A DNA stretch of 64,000 nt from Ignelater luminosus (taxonomy: Eukaryota; Arthropoda; Insecta; Coleoptera; Elateridae): positions 777,515 through 841,514 of the forward strand of contig VTPC01090589.1 of NCBI GenBank assembly GCA_011009095.1, written 5' to 3'. Numbering within the stretch: the first letter of the stretch is position 1; each line of letters opens with the position of its first letter. The notes under the pieces are model-generated. The model was not told where the DNA came from and made no database searches. It was given only the letters and a program-made list of their open reading frames with translations. The position numbers were made by a program, and so were the translations under genes. Shown piece by piece: positions 33,640 to 45,284 of this stretch.

Positions 33640-34330
33640 AGTTTGTACCATGTAATGGCCAGAGTCGGCGACTTTTAACATTTATGGCATCTGATTGGTC
33701 TACTATGTACACCGTATTACCATCGGAAGATCTCCAGGTACATTTGTGAATGTCCTTCCGTTTAAAGTATATGTTTACGATCATCATATTAAAGGAGGCT
33801 GCTAGATTTATCAGCCTAGTACCGTTGTCGTTTGATTCCTTGTGGAGACTGTGCTTGGTATTGAGTTTTTCTCCCAACTTTCGCGTTAAGATCTCCTAAA
33901 ATTATCTTGGGACAAGCTTGGTAGCTTGTTTCGAGTTCTTCGTGAAATTGCTCTTTAGTTTCTCTTCGGTTGAAGCTGAAGAAATTCCCTTTGAGTCTCA
34001 ATGTGTACATTTTGGGGTTGGAGTCTTTGGAGTCTTTTATAAGGTGTTTAACTCTTTTAGTCAGGATGAAAGGATTCCCGATCCTATCCATTTCATCTCA
34101 TGGAGCGCGGTCTAGTTCATTCAGTAGATTCTGGACGGCACCTAATCTGAGGATTTAACGTTCCATGTTGCAATGCCTAAATCGTGTCGTTTTTTCTCGC
34201 GTATTCGTTTCCTTTTGATCAGTCTGACATCATCTCTTTGAACGTTCGCAACAGATGTTTCTTTAGTAGGGTAGGGTTGTTAGCCCTGTGCCCAACCTTT
34301 CTGTTACAGGCTAATAGAATAAAAGCTAGG
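33640..34330 (-). pseudogene. LINE endonuclease domain
   Basis: Minus-strand translation shows LGIATWNVKSS (the usual ATWNVRSL start), NELDRALHEMKWIGSGIL, MYTLRLKGNFFSF, EELETSYQACPKIILGDLNAKVG (catalytic GDxNA) and FKRKDIHKCTWRSSDGNTVYIVDQ (usually TW.SPDG....IDH, the last His lost). The domain nicks target DNA to prime reverse transcription. It is split over several frames (33,638-33,877 and 33,816-34,091 are the open parts). Confidence 0.78.
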
Positions 34331-34344
34331 TCGAAAGGTTTTGA

Positions 34345-36600
34345 TGACCAAGTGAAAGAACCTTTCAGCAAAATATAACTGAGACTGAAGTGCTTCTAGA
34401 AAAAAAATCATTGTTTGGTTACTCACGGTAAAGCAGAAAATGGTAGAAATCCTTGTATTACACAAAGTTTGCGAATCTTGCTAGAAGTTTGGTGGCACAA
34501 ATAGAGTTTTTGATTATATACTGTAATGTAATGTCATTTTCTTCTTAGGATTATCTTTGCAAGGACGAAAATCCCAAAATTGATTTTTTGAGATATTGCT
34601 TTAGGCAGTATTGATAAACAGGTGCGCTTTAACGCTTACGTATAGCTTGAAATCTTTAGCAGCGTTGGACACGTCTAGAAGACCATGTCGATTTGCATTC
34701 ATCAAATTCTAATAAAACATAGAAACTATAATTCTGTTTATTATCTTAACTTATTTTAGGTCGTAATTAACTTTTTAATGTACAACATATTTTTCGATTA
34801 TAATGGCAGTCATATTCAAATAAAAATATACGCCCAGTAATTATCTATAAATCATATTAAAAAAAAACAGAAACCCACCATACTGTTTTAAATATTTTTT
34901 AATATAATTCTGGAATCTGCGATGAAGTTCAAATAAAAAAGTTGTTTACACCGATCCTTTCTGCTTGATTTTAACCAACTGACTTTTAACGAGGTTATGC
35001 GCATTCTGATTGAAATTTCAAGTGTTAAACAGATATTTAAATTTTATTCGGTGTCGAACTTGCCAAAAAGTTACTGATTGAGAGCTTTTGTGATTAACTT
35101 TATTAGTGTGAATACATGTACTACGTGTAGATTTCGATCGAATAACAGTCACCGTGAATAATTTTCATTGCGCTGCTGTTTTAGTTAAATATGAGAAATT
35201 TATTCCCTTGTTTTTGTTTTATATTTCAGGTTCTGATACAAATAGTACCTGCATTAGCGTATACTGCAGTTTAAAGCTTAACCTATCCACTCAACTAATT
35301 GATTCTTTTTTGATGTTTCCCTGATTAACAAAAGCAATCTTTAATAAAAAATATTAAAATGTGTAACCTTCTAAGCTTTAAAAGTCTGTATATCAATTAA
35401 CATTTAACTGTTGAATAAACACGAAAATCCAAACGAGAAAGTTGAAAGTTAATCCAATAATGTAAAACCTTTTTTGGCGTGCCATGAAGCTATAAAGGTG
35501 ATCTAATGATGTTTACCAAAACGGTTTAATAGATCATTGCCATTTTACAATATTAACGTACGAAGTTGCGTACGGATTAACCTTATTTAAAAGGGTACTG
35601 GTAACATGAAATGTATTTATTTACCAGGATAACCAATTTAAAAATAAACACACGACATCAAAAAATGAATAACTGGAAAAGTTGTAGGAAAGGCTGAGTC
35701 ATCTTCACAATCTGATCTAATACAATTTCGCTCGACCGTTTGCTGATTTCCACGCCAGTGGAAATATTAAATTTGTACAAAATTGGTTTAACAGGTGCAT
35801 TTTTTGTTGTATCGGCAGTTTACAAAGGCACATGTATTATGAAAAACGTTTTTTTTAAATTGTATTTAAATAAAAAAGCTTTTTGTATCTTTACATACAT
35901 CTTTAGGCAAGATTCATGTCCGTTACAATACATAAAATTCATTTTGGAGTAAGATCAAGTTATTAACAAAAATAAATTAATAAAAAGCCTACCTGCCTAA
36001 ACTTAAAAAGATATGAACAAACTTATAGGCTGAATTCCAACATTTCTAAAATTCTCTTACTTACTTCTTCTCCATGGTTGTCCAAAGTCTAAAAGAATAA
36101 ACTTGAAACAATAGCAGTGCATTGCACAAGGTTTGAAATTAATAATCTAAGAAAGTAACATCAACGAAGGAAATCCAAATGCCTGGTATTGAAAACAATT
36201 CTAAAACCATAAACTAATAATATCAATATAATATCGAAAATAATAATCAATAAGATAAAAGCGTCTCTAAAATCCAAATTCAGTGAAAACATCACAAGCA
36301 ATACTAACAGCATCGTTGATTGTCAATGAAACCATTAATACGCGTTCCAAGAACAATAACATGAGGGATCATGGTGAAGATTATTGCTCTACAGAACACG
36401 TAAAATTGCTTGATCACAAGTGGAGCAGTTAGAAGAAACATTTAAATCTGAAAAAGTATGATATTGGATTAAATACCACGTTCTTGAAAATTAATACTCT
36501 TGTCAAAAAACCCAAAAGGGCGCTTTATGAATGCGAATTTTATTTTATTACAACATGGTCTTGTTTGTTTGTATTCGATTTTACCCTAACTATCTTAATT
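34345..36600. other. AT-rich stretch with no recognised gene
   Basis: Nothing was assigned. See 34,570-34,600 for the short similarity to 24,570-24,610. Confidence 0.4.
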
Positions 36601-36639
36601 ATATCTTAATGTCTATTTACAATTAGCCTAAATATAATG

Positions 36640-37840
36640 TTCCCAGTCCTAGTTCTGTCCTAAGTCTTCTGCTACTGCACTACACACTCATTCGGTTTGG
36701 TTTTCTTACTACACTGTATATATATTCACCTCCCTCGTCTCGTGGAAGCCGACTGTTCGGAGTTGTGGTTGTTCTGGGCTAAGCTTTCTCGGTTTTGCTG
36801 CCATTCGGGGCTGAGTTGGATCTTGCTTTCAAGTCGGCCAAAGCATCCACTACTGCTTGGTCTTCAACTGCATATGTGACAAGCTCTGTTAGTAATGGGC
36901 CAGTTTGAGACAAGCTGTTTTGCGAAGACGGTTATTAAACCTTTTTATTTGTGGCATTCCATTTCTCTGGACTGATGCGGAAACTGATCTCTTGTAGATG
37001 AGCTCTGCGAGCTTTTTTCCCAGCTTATCATCTTGCCTTGTAGTTTGAAACTCTGTCGGTTTTTATCCTCTGCGCAGCTAGTTCCTAGAAGATATATAGG
37101 GCATACCGGCTATTATCTGTGCAGCCTCATCTGGACTGAACTTGTATGAGACTGCGCATGATTTTGCGGTTTCTGATTCGTATTATTTTGTGCCTCTCCA
37201 CTATTATCTATTGGAGTATCAGGATAATTGCTTTGGTTTAGATTGTTTTGAATGTGTTCTTGTTGTTTATCTTGATAGTTTCTGTTTCTGTTCATTGTAT
37301 AAACATTTTTGTTTGGTGAAATTTGTTCCGTGGTTTATACTTCTAAGTCACTGGTGACTTTTGCCAATTTTTGATCTATTTATCTTCTGTTCTATCCCAT
37401 TACAAGAATGCCTACGTGAGTCAGCATATGCAGTAATTTTCCCATTTGGCTTTGCAAGAAGGGTGTCTGTAGAAAGTATGAACCCTTATGGATACACTCG
37501 TACTTTTTCGAACGGTTATGTTTCAAGGTAGGCAAAGGGTTATTTGAACGGGATGGTTTTGGGTTGCTTGTAATCGTTATCGGGCGCCTTTGGAATCCAA
37601 TTTTCCAGTATTACAGGAATTGTCCTACAGTGAGGCAAGCCTGTATCCATGTATATTGGCCCATATTGTTCTTGTTTTTGTTGCCGTCATGCTTCTAGGA
37701 CTTCTTCGATTATCTCTGTCTTTATATTTACGCACTTCTTCCTGATTTTGGACGGCTATGTCACTAGATCAAACGGGGGACTTTGAGTTGAAGTCCTAGC
37801 TGCATATTTTCTCTTAGTCCAAGAATGATTCTATGTCCTA
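36640..37840 (-). other. GC-richer, coding-like sequence of unknown origin
   Basis: Short minus-strand open pieces such as SLVTYAVEDQAVVDALADLK (about 36,790-36,890) and NRNRNYQDKQQEHIQNN (37,113-37,295) alternate with stops. Base composition differs from the AT-rich flanks and resembles the LINE ORF1 sequence next to it, so it is probably part of a retroelement. No domain was recognised. Confidence 0.3.
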
Positions 37841-37849
37841 TACCATATT

Positions 37850-38645
37850 GACAATTTTTTTATATATGTGGAACAGTTTCTTAAAAACTAGTCATGTGCA
37901 GTGTTTTGTAGTCGGGTTCTATGGCAGTTTATACACTTTTTTTTGTTCGGCCTCACAGTTGCCCGTCTCATATTTCTGACCACATGCGGTTTTGTGATGA
38001 CAGTCCTCGGCTATGTGTCCTGGTATTTCTGTATGCAGATATAATTTTTAATGTTAAAATTACCGATATAGATATAGCTCTTTCCCCTGTCTGTATCCTT
38101 GGGGACGTCTCGATTACCCAATGTAGTGGACCATGGGCGTGCCTCGTTTCTCTGAATTTGAATAAACATTTGTGTTCTTGAGGTTTTGTAGTCGGATTGC
38201 GTCTTTAATTATTTGTTTGTTGTACCCTACTGGAACACCATAGATAGCCATCCTGGAACTAAACTTTTATGTTTTTATGCTCTTTGGAGTTGGTAGTTTT
38301 TCAATTTGGGGGTCTTTAGATTCAATAACAGTGGTCTTCTTTCTCGTTGTCTATTCTTAATGTATTTTTCCGAAGATCTAATAATTCAGCCAGTTCTTTT
38401 TTAGTATTTTTACTATTTATGGATATCATGAGTGGCTATGGCTTCACTAACAGTTTTTGTATTTGATTTATCTTATTTCTTTGTTTATACTCTCTACTCT
38501 TATCTCCAAGTCATTTAGTTTTTTATTTGGGTTCTTAGGTACCATACACGTTTGTCTATTTGTAGTGCAGCAACATTAATTTTTTCGAAAGGCCGTCATT
38601 TGGTTGCATTTCTGATCTAGGTACTCCTTGATGGGCCTTTACCTT
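37850..38645 (-). pseudogene. LINE ORF1 (gag-like) with zinc-knuckle remnant
   Basis: Reading down the minus strand: AIYGVPVGYNKQIIKDAIRLQN, then a piece equivalent to the HWVIETSP motif (HWVIETSPRIQTGERAI), then around 37,960-38,030 GHIAEDCHHKTACGQKYETG and KKCINCHRT in neighbouring frames. The order fits ORF1 of Jockey/I-type LINEs: an RNA-recognition-like part (xxxGVPxxxxxExIxxxIxxQN), the HWVIExSP signature, and CCHC knuckles ending in KKCxNC. The first Cys of the first knuckle and several frames are broken. It would have bound element RNA. Confidence 0.58.
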
Positions 38646-38650
38646 AAATA

Positions 38651-41555
38651 TTTCTTCTGTGAGAAAAGTTATCATTATCAGCCCCCACTTTTGTTTATCT
38701 AGTTGTCTTATGTTTACGTTGATGCAACTTGCAATTGTTGTATTTATTTACAATTATCTAGAAATTTATCTTGACTCTGCTATTGTTCTTTTGAATGCCT
38801 TCTTTGCTAGTAGATCGTTATGCTAGTTTAACAGGCCTGGAATTTACTAGGCCCCAAAAACTGGATGGAAAAGACTGTAGGTGTTTTTGCCTACAACATC
38901 AAAATGTATTTGCTTAGACAAGAGGCCTAAAACAACCATAGTTGTTTGTGATTTTGCCGCAGTTTTGATGAGTTTGCTGAAACTCTTACCTGTGGCATTT
39001 GTATAAAAATATGGAACAAATTTTTCTGGTTATTGCTAATAAGCAGGTAGAGTAGAAGAAAAACGGCCCACAACCCTTAAAGTTTAACTTGTGTATCCTT
39101 CAATATTTGTCTATTTGTTAAGTCTCATTGCAATAGATAAGAGAACACGTCTTAGTTTTTCTTGAAAGTAATTTTTATAACTTACAATTAGTGTATTTAG
39201 ATAATCATCGTATAAGAAAAATAAAGGTTTAAAACAAAGTCAAACCGAAGAAACTGTATATAAACAAGGAATCAAGTCTTGGGCAAATATGTTGTCGAGA
39301 AAGAAGAAAAACGTTAAAATTTAATGGCAAAAAAATCCTTGCATGTAGCCAATCTACCTTGTTAAAGTACTATATGGAAAACTGAAGTTAATTCATATTT
39401 CGGACGTATATACACAGTGTGCAATTTTCAGGACTTATAACAAGTTATCGCATTCATTATCGCATACAGTGCAGTGGAAAAGCCTGCTTAATTTATGTTG
39501 TTCTCCTGGTACCATTAAACAGGTCTGAGAAGCATTGCATACTCTTCTTGAAATGAGATTGTGTTAGAAGAATGTTCAATTAAGTGGATGACTATAAATA
39601 ATAATAAACTAAACTTATAAATCTGCTTATTCAACATTGTAGTTTGCAAAGTAGATATTGAAAATTATTATTCTTGTTTGTGTTTAACGCGCTTTCAATA
39701 TCATCAGGATATATCTCACGTTTGGATAACTTCCGATTAATATTTCGTCAAAATCAAAAATGTACGTGCAGCTTTATGAAGATGTGTGACGAATTGTTTT
39801 TGTTATTTAAAACAAAAATTAAAAACATAAATGAAACAGTCTGCTCTCGCTATTCTACTATCTGTTTTATTTATGGTTGTAGCTTCTCGTAAAAAATTTC
39901 GAATACACGGGTTTATTTCAATTTTAAGAAATGCTTACATTGCATTTAACCTACAAAAATAGATTACTTTTAAATTTGTACTATCAAAACCTGGTAGTTC
40001 TACTACATAAAAAAACAATCTAGCAAACAATATAAGTTTTCACAACCTCAAAAGTTAAATACATCTTTTTTAAATCTCTAAATCGACATGTCTTGAAAGT
40101 TTTTGCTGAATTTTGCACCAATTTAGATGATAATATATGATAAGTAAGTGATAACCTATCTTCTGCTTTAAAGGCCTTATTGATTTTCCAGCCTGCTTGA
40201 TATACGTATTTTCATATTTACCAGAAGCGAGATTTTTGGAGATAAGAGCAGGACCATTTTATTAAAACTTTGTCGTCTTTGCAAATTAATACTTTCTTAT
40301 ATTTCTACTTAGAAAATACATAATACAAATAAAATTTGTGTATATTAAATGTTTTTAGCAAGTATAATTTGTTTTGTTTAGCAGCTTTTAATCCTATTAA
40401 TTGACTCGCAAATTTATCTTTGCAAGAAAATTAAAATTCACACTTCATTAAAGAATATTAAAATATTATTTTAAATTATCTCGATTTGCTTTGAAGTCTT
40501 TTCATTACAAAAATTGTCATGTTCATGGTAATCTGCTTCCTTGAGAGAATGTTAGGTAAAGTATTTAATATTTCTATCAGGTACATTTTCTTTGCGAGCT
40601 AATACTAACTTCATAAAATATTGTAGTCTAACCTATTTGTATAATTAGAATTCCTTGAAGTTTAGATTAAAGCGAAACAGTTTAGAAGTCATTGTATACT
40701 ATATTGTAATATCTAATGTTTGTAAAATTCTATTACAAACAATTTAAATTCTTAGAATTATTCAAAAACCGCCTACGACCACAGTAGTAACTTGACTGGT
40801 TTACTTGTTTTACGTCAGATAGTGCTTTTACTCAATTTGCTGTCAACATCAGGAAACAAATTATAATCAATTTTATTTTATCAGTTTTTAAACTCTGATG
40901 CACTAAGAAAATGATTTACTATAACTGAGGCCAACGGTCTGTTACAGTAATCTCAATGAACTGGCAAAAAATCGTAGACATCTTTAACTGAAGAAAAATC
41001 TCCATGACTGACATTAGATCTGTTTCAAGTTGCAACATCTGATCTGCTATACTTCTGTTATTTTGCCTGTTTATGGCATTTTCTAATACTCCTTCGCACT
41101 ATACAAATGTAAACAACAACACGAACTTAAACTTTTTAGTGACAACAATATATATATGAAACTGCCATTGTTAAACACTTGTTTACAAACTAGGCCCACT
41201 CATATATCTAGAAATCCAAAAACTTTAAAAATAAGGATTTTCTTTGGCCAAGGGTATTAAGCTTCATAAAGTAGTTTACTTTCCTGCTTTGAAAAGTTCT
41301 CCAGTCCAGAAATTGGGTTGACCCTTATAAAGGCGAAAATTAACTTTCAAGCAGAAATTCAATCAAACAATTTAATTTGCCAAGCTGACCCACTCCTGCT
41401 TTAGTTTCACCAGAGTGCTCAAAAAATCTAACTAAAAGCATTAAATGGCAGTGTGTAGACAGCATTAAGTCACAAGTAAAAAACCAAAAAAACATAACAA
41501 AACTATATTTGTTGGAAAGGTCAATTGGCTAATAAGTTGAATCAAAGCAAATAGA
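38651..41555. other. AT-rich stretch with no recognised gene
   Basis: No assignable ORF or repeat was seen. Confidence 0.4.
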
Positions 41556-42079
41556 CAAAAGAAGAAATACTTTGTTGGAATAAGTACAACACTGCAGGGC
41601 GACGAAAGTTCTTTAGTAGAATCAATACATCCCAAAGTGTAAAAAAAAGCAGAAAACTACCTTGGCAGAACAAACACAGCTAGGTACGGAAAAAATAGTC
41701 CTTAGGTAATAAAAAAATCTCGATTAGCCTAAAAGGCAGACCCGAGCAAAAATAAATCTAATGACGTCATCTCAGTTGCTGTTATGAAAAGATATGAAAA
41801 ATTCTATATCAGTTGAGGATCTCAGAATATCACAAAGAATATCCTTTTGCGAACACAAACCTACTGTATGTAGTAGCTATACAAAAGAGATTAAATTAGG
41901 GCCCTACATCTTGTTAAAGATCCACTTCCCTAGGGCAACATTAATGGAAAACAATAACAAAAATTGGAGCAGTGCAATTTTGGCAGAACCTCCAAACAGG
42001 GTAGCCAGAATAGGCTAGATGGTGTCAAAAAATGTAATCTCATGTGACAAGGTTCATTGGGCTGAAAACGCATTTGAAC

Positions 42080-42760
42080 CTTATGAGTAGTCTCCAGAGC
42101 TTGATGGAATTTTTTTGAAATCGGACAGTGTCAATATTAAAATACTATTTATATACTCAACGTTTTGCTTACTTTTATAAGAAACTACTTCAAGAGAATA
42201 AAAAAGAGCACTATAATTTGACATGTAAACTACAATAGAAGCGAAACACTTCTATAGGTGGTAGACACCCGGATTTACTGTGTTGGTCGAAATGTTGACT
42301 GCATATAATATTTCAACAATGACACATTCTAATCCTAAAAGACGTCGATTTAGTAGAATCTAATTATTTTATCGAGATGGAGACACGTTAGGTTGGTATT
42401 TATACCTAAGCCAGGAAGACTTACTGCACTGGCGAAGAGTCCCTAAGGCACATAAATTTCATGTAATGCTTAAAACGCTAGAACAATTGCTCAGAAGTGG
42501 TGTGTTAGTTTAGAAATACATGAATCAATATACATAAAGAGTAGATGTCTCAATCTTGATATAGAAGCGCCATTCGAATTATTACAGCTTGGAAACTCAG
42601 GCAACCTACTGCAAATGCACTGAGTCTATACTTAGAGGCAGAATAATACAGAATATGCAACCAGAGTGGTGAAAACTGTGAAAACTAGGGGGAACTCCTT
42701 TTGCACCATAGGCTATACTGGTGACGTAATCATCATTAATACAGGGCAAACTTACAACTA
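42080..42760 (+). pseudogene. LINE reverse transcriptase with altered YADD box
   Basis: Recognisable blocks are SPELDGIF, FIPKPGRLTALAKS and LKTLEQLL, followed by FCTIGYTGDVIIINTGQT where intact relatives read IIGYADDVVIIxxG. The catalytic box is thus YTGD, with the first of the two aspartates replaced by Gly. Stops and frame changes between the blocks show it is dead. Confidence 0.65.
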
Positions 42761-43337
42761 CAATCAGAAAAAGATGCAAACATCCCCGAATATAGCATCA
42801 GATTAGGTAATCAGTGTCTTTCTTTCACTTTCACTAACAGAAGAAAGTTATAGGTATTAGGTTCTTCCGCTTTATATGATGAAGAACTCACAATCACGGG
42901 GTAGGTTAAGTACTATTTTGGAATGATCTTGAATTCCAAATTTACCTAAAAGGAACACACTGCTATAGTGAGGGTAAGAAAAATGTACGAAAAAACTCGT
43001 GGACGCAGATCTAGTATGGTAAATTGGCTGTATACTAAGGTTATCATATCATCGTTAATATAGGAAGCCATGGGGACGACTTACTGTTAGTTGCAATGGA
43101 AATTTTACTGCATCTTCTTTCATACAAAGAGAAACAAGGAGATTCTTGCACAAATTCCACAACGCAGATAACCTGAGAGCCACAAACTCAAATCACTGCT
43201 CAATCTGGAAAAGGTTAGGCGACCCTGTCTTTAACATGTAATACAGCAATACATCTGGATAAAAACTTCCAAGTAACTAGTGACAGAAAAAGTTAAAACA
43301 GTACTGAACAAGCTATGCCATCTAATGGACTGATTTG

Positions 43338-43896
43338 GTTTACAGACGAATCAAAAACTTTGGATGGCACAGGAGTAGGAATTCATGCTCTGATTCTCTC
43401 TGGACAAATATGTCATAGCCTTTAGGGTAGAACTATATGCAATATTAAGGCGCATGGACGAAAATTCGAAGTAAAAAAGTGATGTCTTTGCGAATTGCAC
43501 AAAAACAACTAAGAAACCGACCGTTTAGCTAAACTGAGACGGGAAAACTCATTGTTTGGGCCAGATCCGGCTCTAGGAATATCTAAGTGTTTCCTTAGGG
43601 AAGCTATAGGCACTTGGATCAAAGGACAGCAAGGTCAGATCTGGACTGAATATTCCAGAAACAGGCACGAAAAGCTATTGATAGATGGACCATTGACGAA
43701 AAGAGCCGATGAGTTCTATGCAATGAGTAGAACTCACTATCACAATATGAAACTGTTCAATAATGATCTGAACTGCAGATTATGGAGAGGAGACGCCGAA
43801 ATAGTGGAAGATATCTTATGCCAGTGTGAGGCGATGTCTGGTCAAAGATTCAAATTATTCGAATTAGTCACAATGGAATTGAAGGATTTGACTTGA
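43338..43896 (+). pseudogene. LINE RNase H and C-terminal region
   Basis: FTDESKTLDGTGVGIHA corresponds to the RNase H motif FTDGSKTxxGxGAGI. After stops, the 114-codon ORF at 43,552-43,896 reads FGPDPALGISKCFLREAIGT, ends of RNase H and beyond, then ALSRTHY-like MSRTHYHNMKLFNNDLNCRL and ILCQCEAMSGQRFKL, which matches the C-terminal zinc-binding block HxLxxCxAxxxxR of I/R1-type LINEs. RNase H would remove template RNA during integration. Confidence 0.72.
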
Positions 43897-44000
43897 CTGA
43901 GAACCTTGCTTGAGTGGAGCTAGAACTGAAGAAGCACTATAAGTTTTTATGGCCACATCTCTACGCTACATTTAACTCACACATTTCATAAATAAATATA

Positions 44001-45282
44001 CGAGGGCGGTTCAATAAGTACCCGTGTTAGAAATGAAGACACAATTTTTTTCAAAAATTTTTTTTTTATTTTTCAACATAGTCTCCTTTTAGAAATATAC
44101 ACTTCTCCCAACGTTCCTGCCATTTTTTTAACCCCTCCAAAAAATAGGATTTGTCGAACTCTCCAAAATACGCCTCTATCTCGGCGATGACTTCCTCTTT
44201 TGAGCTAAACTTTTTTCCCGCGAGCCATTTCTTCATGTTAGGAACCAAGAAAAAGTCGCAAGGAGCCAGATCGGGTGAATACGGGGGGTGCGGCAGCAAT
44301 TCATAACGCAATTCATGCAGTTTGGCGGCGACAACTCCGGATGAATGTGCTGGTGCGTTATCGTGGTGAAACAGCACCTTCTTTTTCGCCAAATGCGGCC
44401 GTGTCTCCTTCAATTTTCTTTCGAAGCTGTCTAATAACTCACTGTAGTATTGTCCAGTGATCGTTCTTCTTTTTTCTAAAAAATTCATGAGGATGACGCC
44501 GTTCGCATCCCAAAAAATCGTCGCCATGACCTTTCCGGCCGATGGAACCATCTTCGCTTTCTTTGGAGCAGATTCACCGGGAGAAATCCATTGTTTTGAT
44601 TGTTGCTTAGTTTCTGGTGTGTAATGATGAATCCAGGTGACAACTCGACGCAAAAACTCCTTCGGATTTCGCTTAAATTGCTCCAAACACTGCTTCGAAG
44701 TTAACAGCCGCATCCGCTTGTTGTCCACCGTTAGCAATCGCGGCACCCATCGCGCCGACAATTTTTTCATCGCCAACTTATCATGTAAAATATTAATTGC
44801 CGTTCCGGTCGACACACCTACGGCCTCTGCTACTTCACGCACTTTCGTTCGTCGATCAGCGAGAATCATGTCGTGGACTTTTTGAATGATTTCCTCGGTA
44901 ACCACGTCTGCCGGGCGTCCTGGTCGCTCCTCATCAAAAACGGATGTTCGCCCACGTTTAAATTCGTTGAACCAATATCTAACTGTGGTCATAGATGGCG
45001 AAGTGTCCCCATAAACAGCATCCAACTTTGCTTTTATCTCCTCGCATTTTTTCCCATCCAAAAACAGAAAGCGAATTACCGAACGATACTGCTCTTTTTC
45101 CATCTTAGCTAAAATCACGAAACACGTCTTACTCAAATGGCTGTCAAATCCAAACTAACCTATCAATCAGTCTGCAATTTGTTATACCGTCGTTTGATAG
45201 ATGGCAGCACACGATGATAACACCAACTTCCCTCAGGAACGCCTTTTGCCGTCAAACACGGGTACTTACTGAACCGCCCTCG
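44001..45282 (-). mobile_element. Full-length irritans-like mariner (1,282 bp)
   Basis: The ITRs are 28 bp (cgagggcggttcaataagta at 44,001; inverted at 45,255-45,282) and match at 27 of 28 positions. TA lies on both sides (43,999-44,000 and 45,283-45,284). The length is that of an intact mariner and the transposase frame is open from start to stop, making this the best-preserved element of the window. Confidence 0.97.
44066..45103 (-). CDS. Mariner transposase, open ORF lacking the first catalytic Asp (345 aa)
   Basis: The frame is open from 45,136, but the start that fits the family is the ATG at 45,103 (MEKEQYRSVIRFLFLDGKK), giving 345 residues against 348 for Himar1. Residues 1-115 hold two helix-turn-helix units; KLSARWVPRLLT (about 114-125) is the linker. 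HHDNAPAHSS has the second Asp at 248 and PPYSPDLAPCDFF the third at 283, a normal DD34D spacing. The first catalytic block, RRYVTMDETWLHHY in Himar1, reads RRVVTWIHHY (residues 152-161): four residues with the catalytic Asp-Glu are gone, a clean 12-bp deletion near 44,640. Everything else looks intact, so the protein should bind and pair mariner ends but not cleave. It might be a recent loss or a retained repressor-like protein. Confidence 0.92.
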   Translation of the reverse strand: MEKEQYRSVIRFLFLDGKKCEEIKAKLDAVYGDTSPSMTTVRYWFNEFKRGRTSVFDEERPGRPADVVTEEIIQKVHDMILADRRTKVREVAEAVGVSTGTAINILHDKLAMKKLSARWVPRLLTVDNKRMRLLTSKQCLEQFKRNPKEFLRRVVTWIHHYTPETKQQSKQWISPGESAPKKAKMVPSAGKVMATIFWDANGVILMNFLEKRRTITGQYYSELLDSFERKLKETRPHLAKKKVLFHHDNAPAHSSGVVAAKLHELRYELLPHPPYSPDLAPCDFFLVPNMKKWLAGKKFSSKEEVIAEIEAYFGEFDKSYFLEGLKKWQERWEKCIFLKGDYVEK

Positions 45283-45284
45283 TA

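Larger units (their letters stand above)
30500..34340 (-). mobile_element. Non-LTR retrotransposon (RTE-like LINE), split by a mariner
   Basis: On the minus strand an APE-type endonuclease, a reverse transcriptase and a C-terminal region follow each other in LINE order from about 34,330 to 30,507. They are interrupted by the mariner at 30,910-32,076 and resume in the right order on its far side. The 5' part contains ggttgggcacagggctaaca near 34,290, a string I associate with LINEs of this group. Many stops and frameshifts are present. The endonuclease-reverse transcriptase style and the C-terminal motif LRRVGHIKRM...GRPKLRYMHQVE...WR suggest an RTE-related clade. Confidence 0.82.
41560..43930 (+). 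mobile_element. RNase H-bearing LINE remnant (I/R1/LOA group)
   Basis: Plus-strand motifs in the right order are ILLKIHFPRATLMEN (41,910-41,950, normally LLxTHFPG), FEPYE then SPELDGIF (42,075-42,105, normally KSPGPDGI), FIPKPGRLTALAKS (about 42,398-42,440), MLKTLEQLL (42,465), GYTGDVIII (42,711-42,737), FTDESKTLDGTGVGIHA (43,338-43,390) and the ORF at 43,552-43,896. Many stops and frameshifts intervene. An RNase H domain after the reverse transcriptase excludes plain Jockey or RTE. The 3' end has TAAATAAATA, and the mariner at 44,001 follows directly. Confidence 0.75.
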
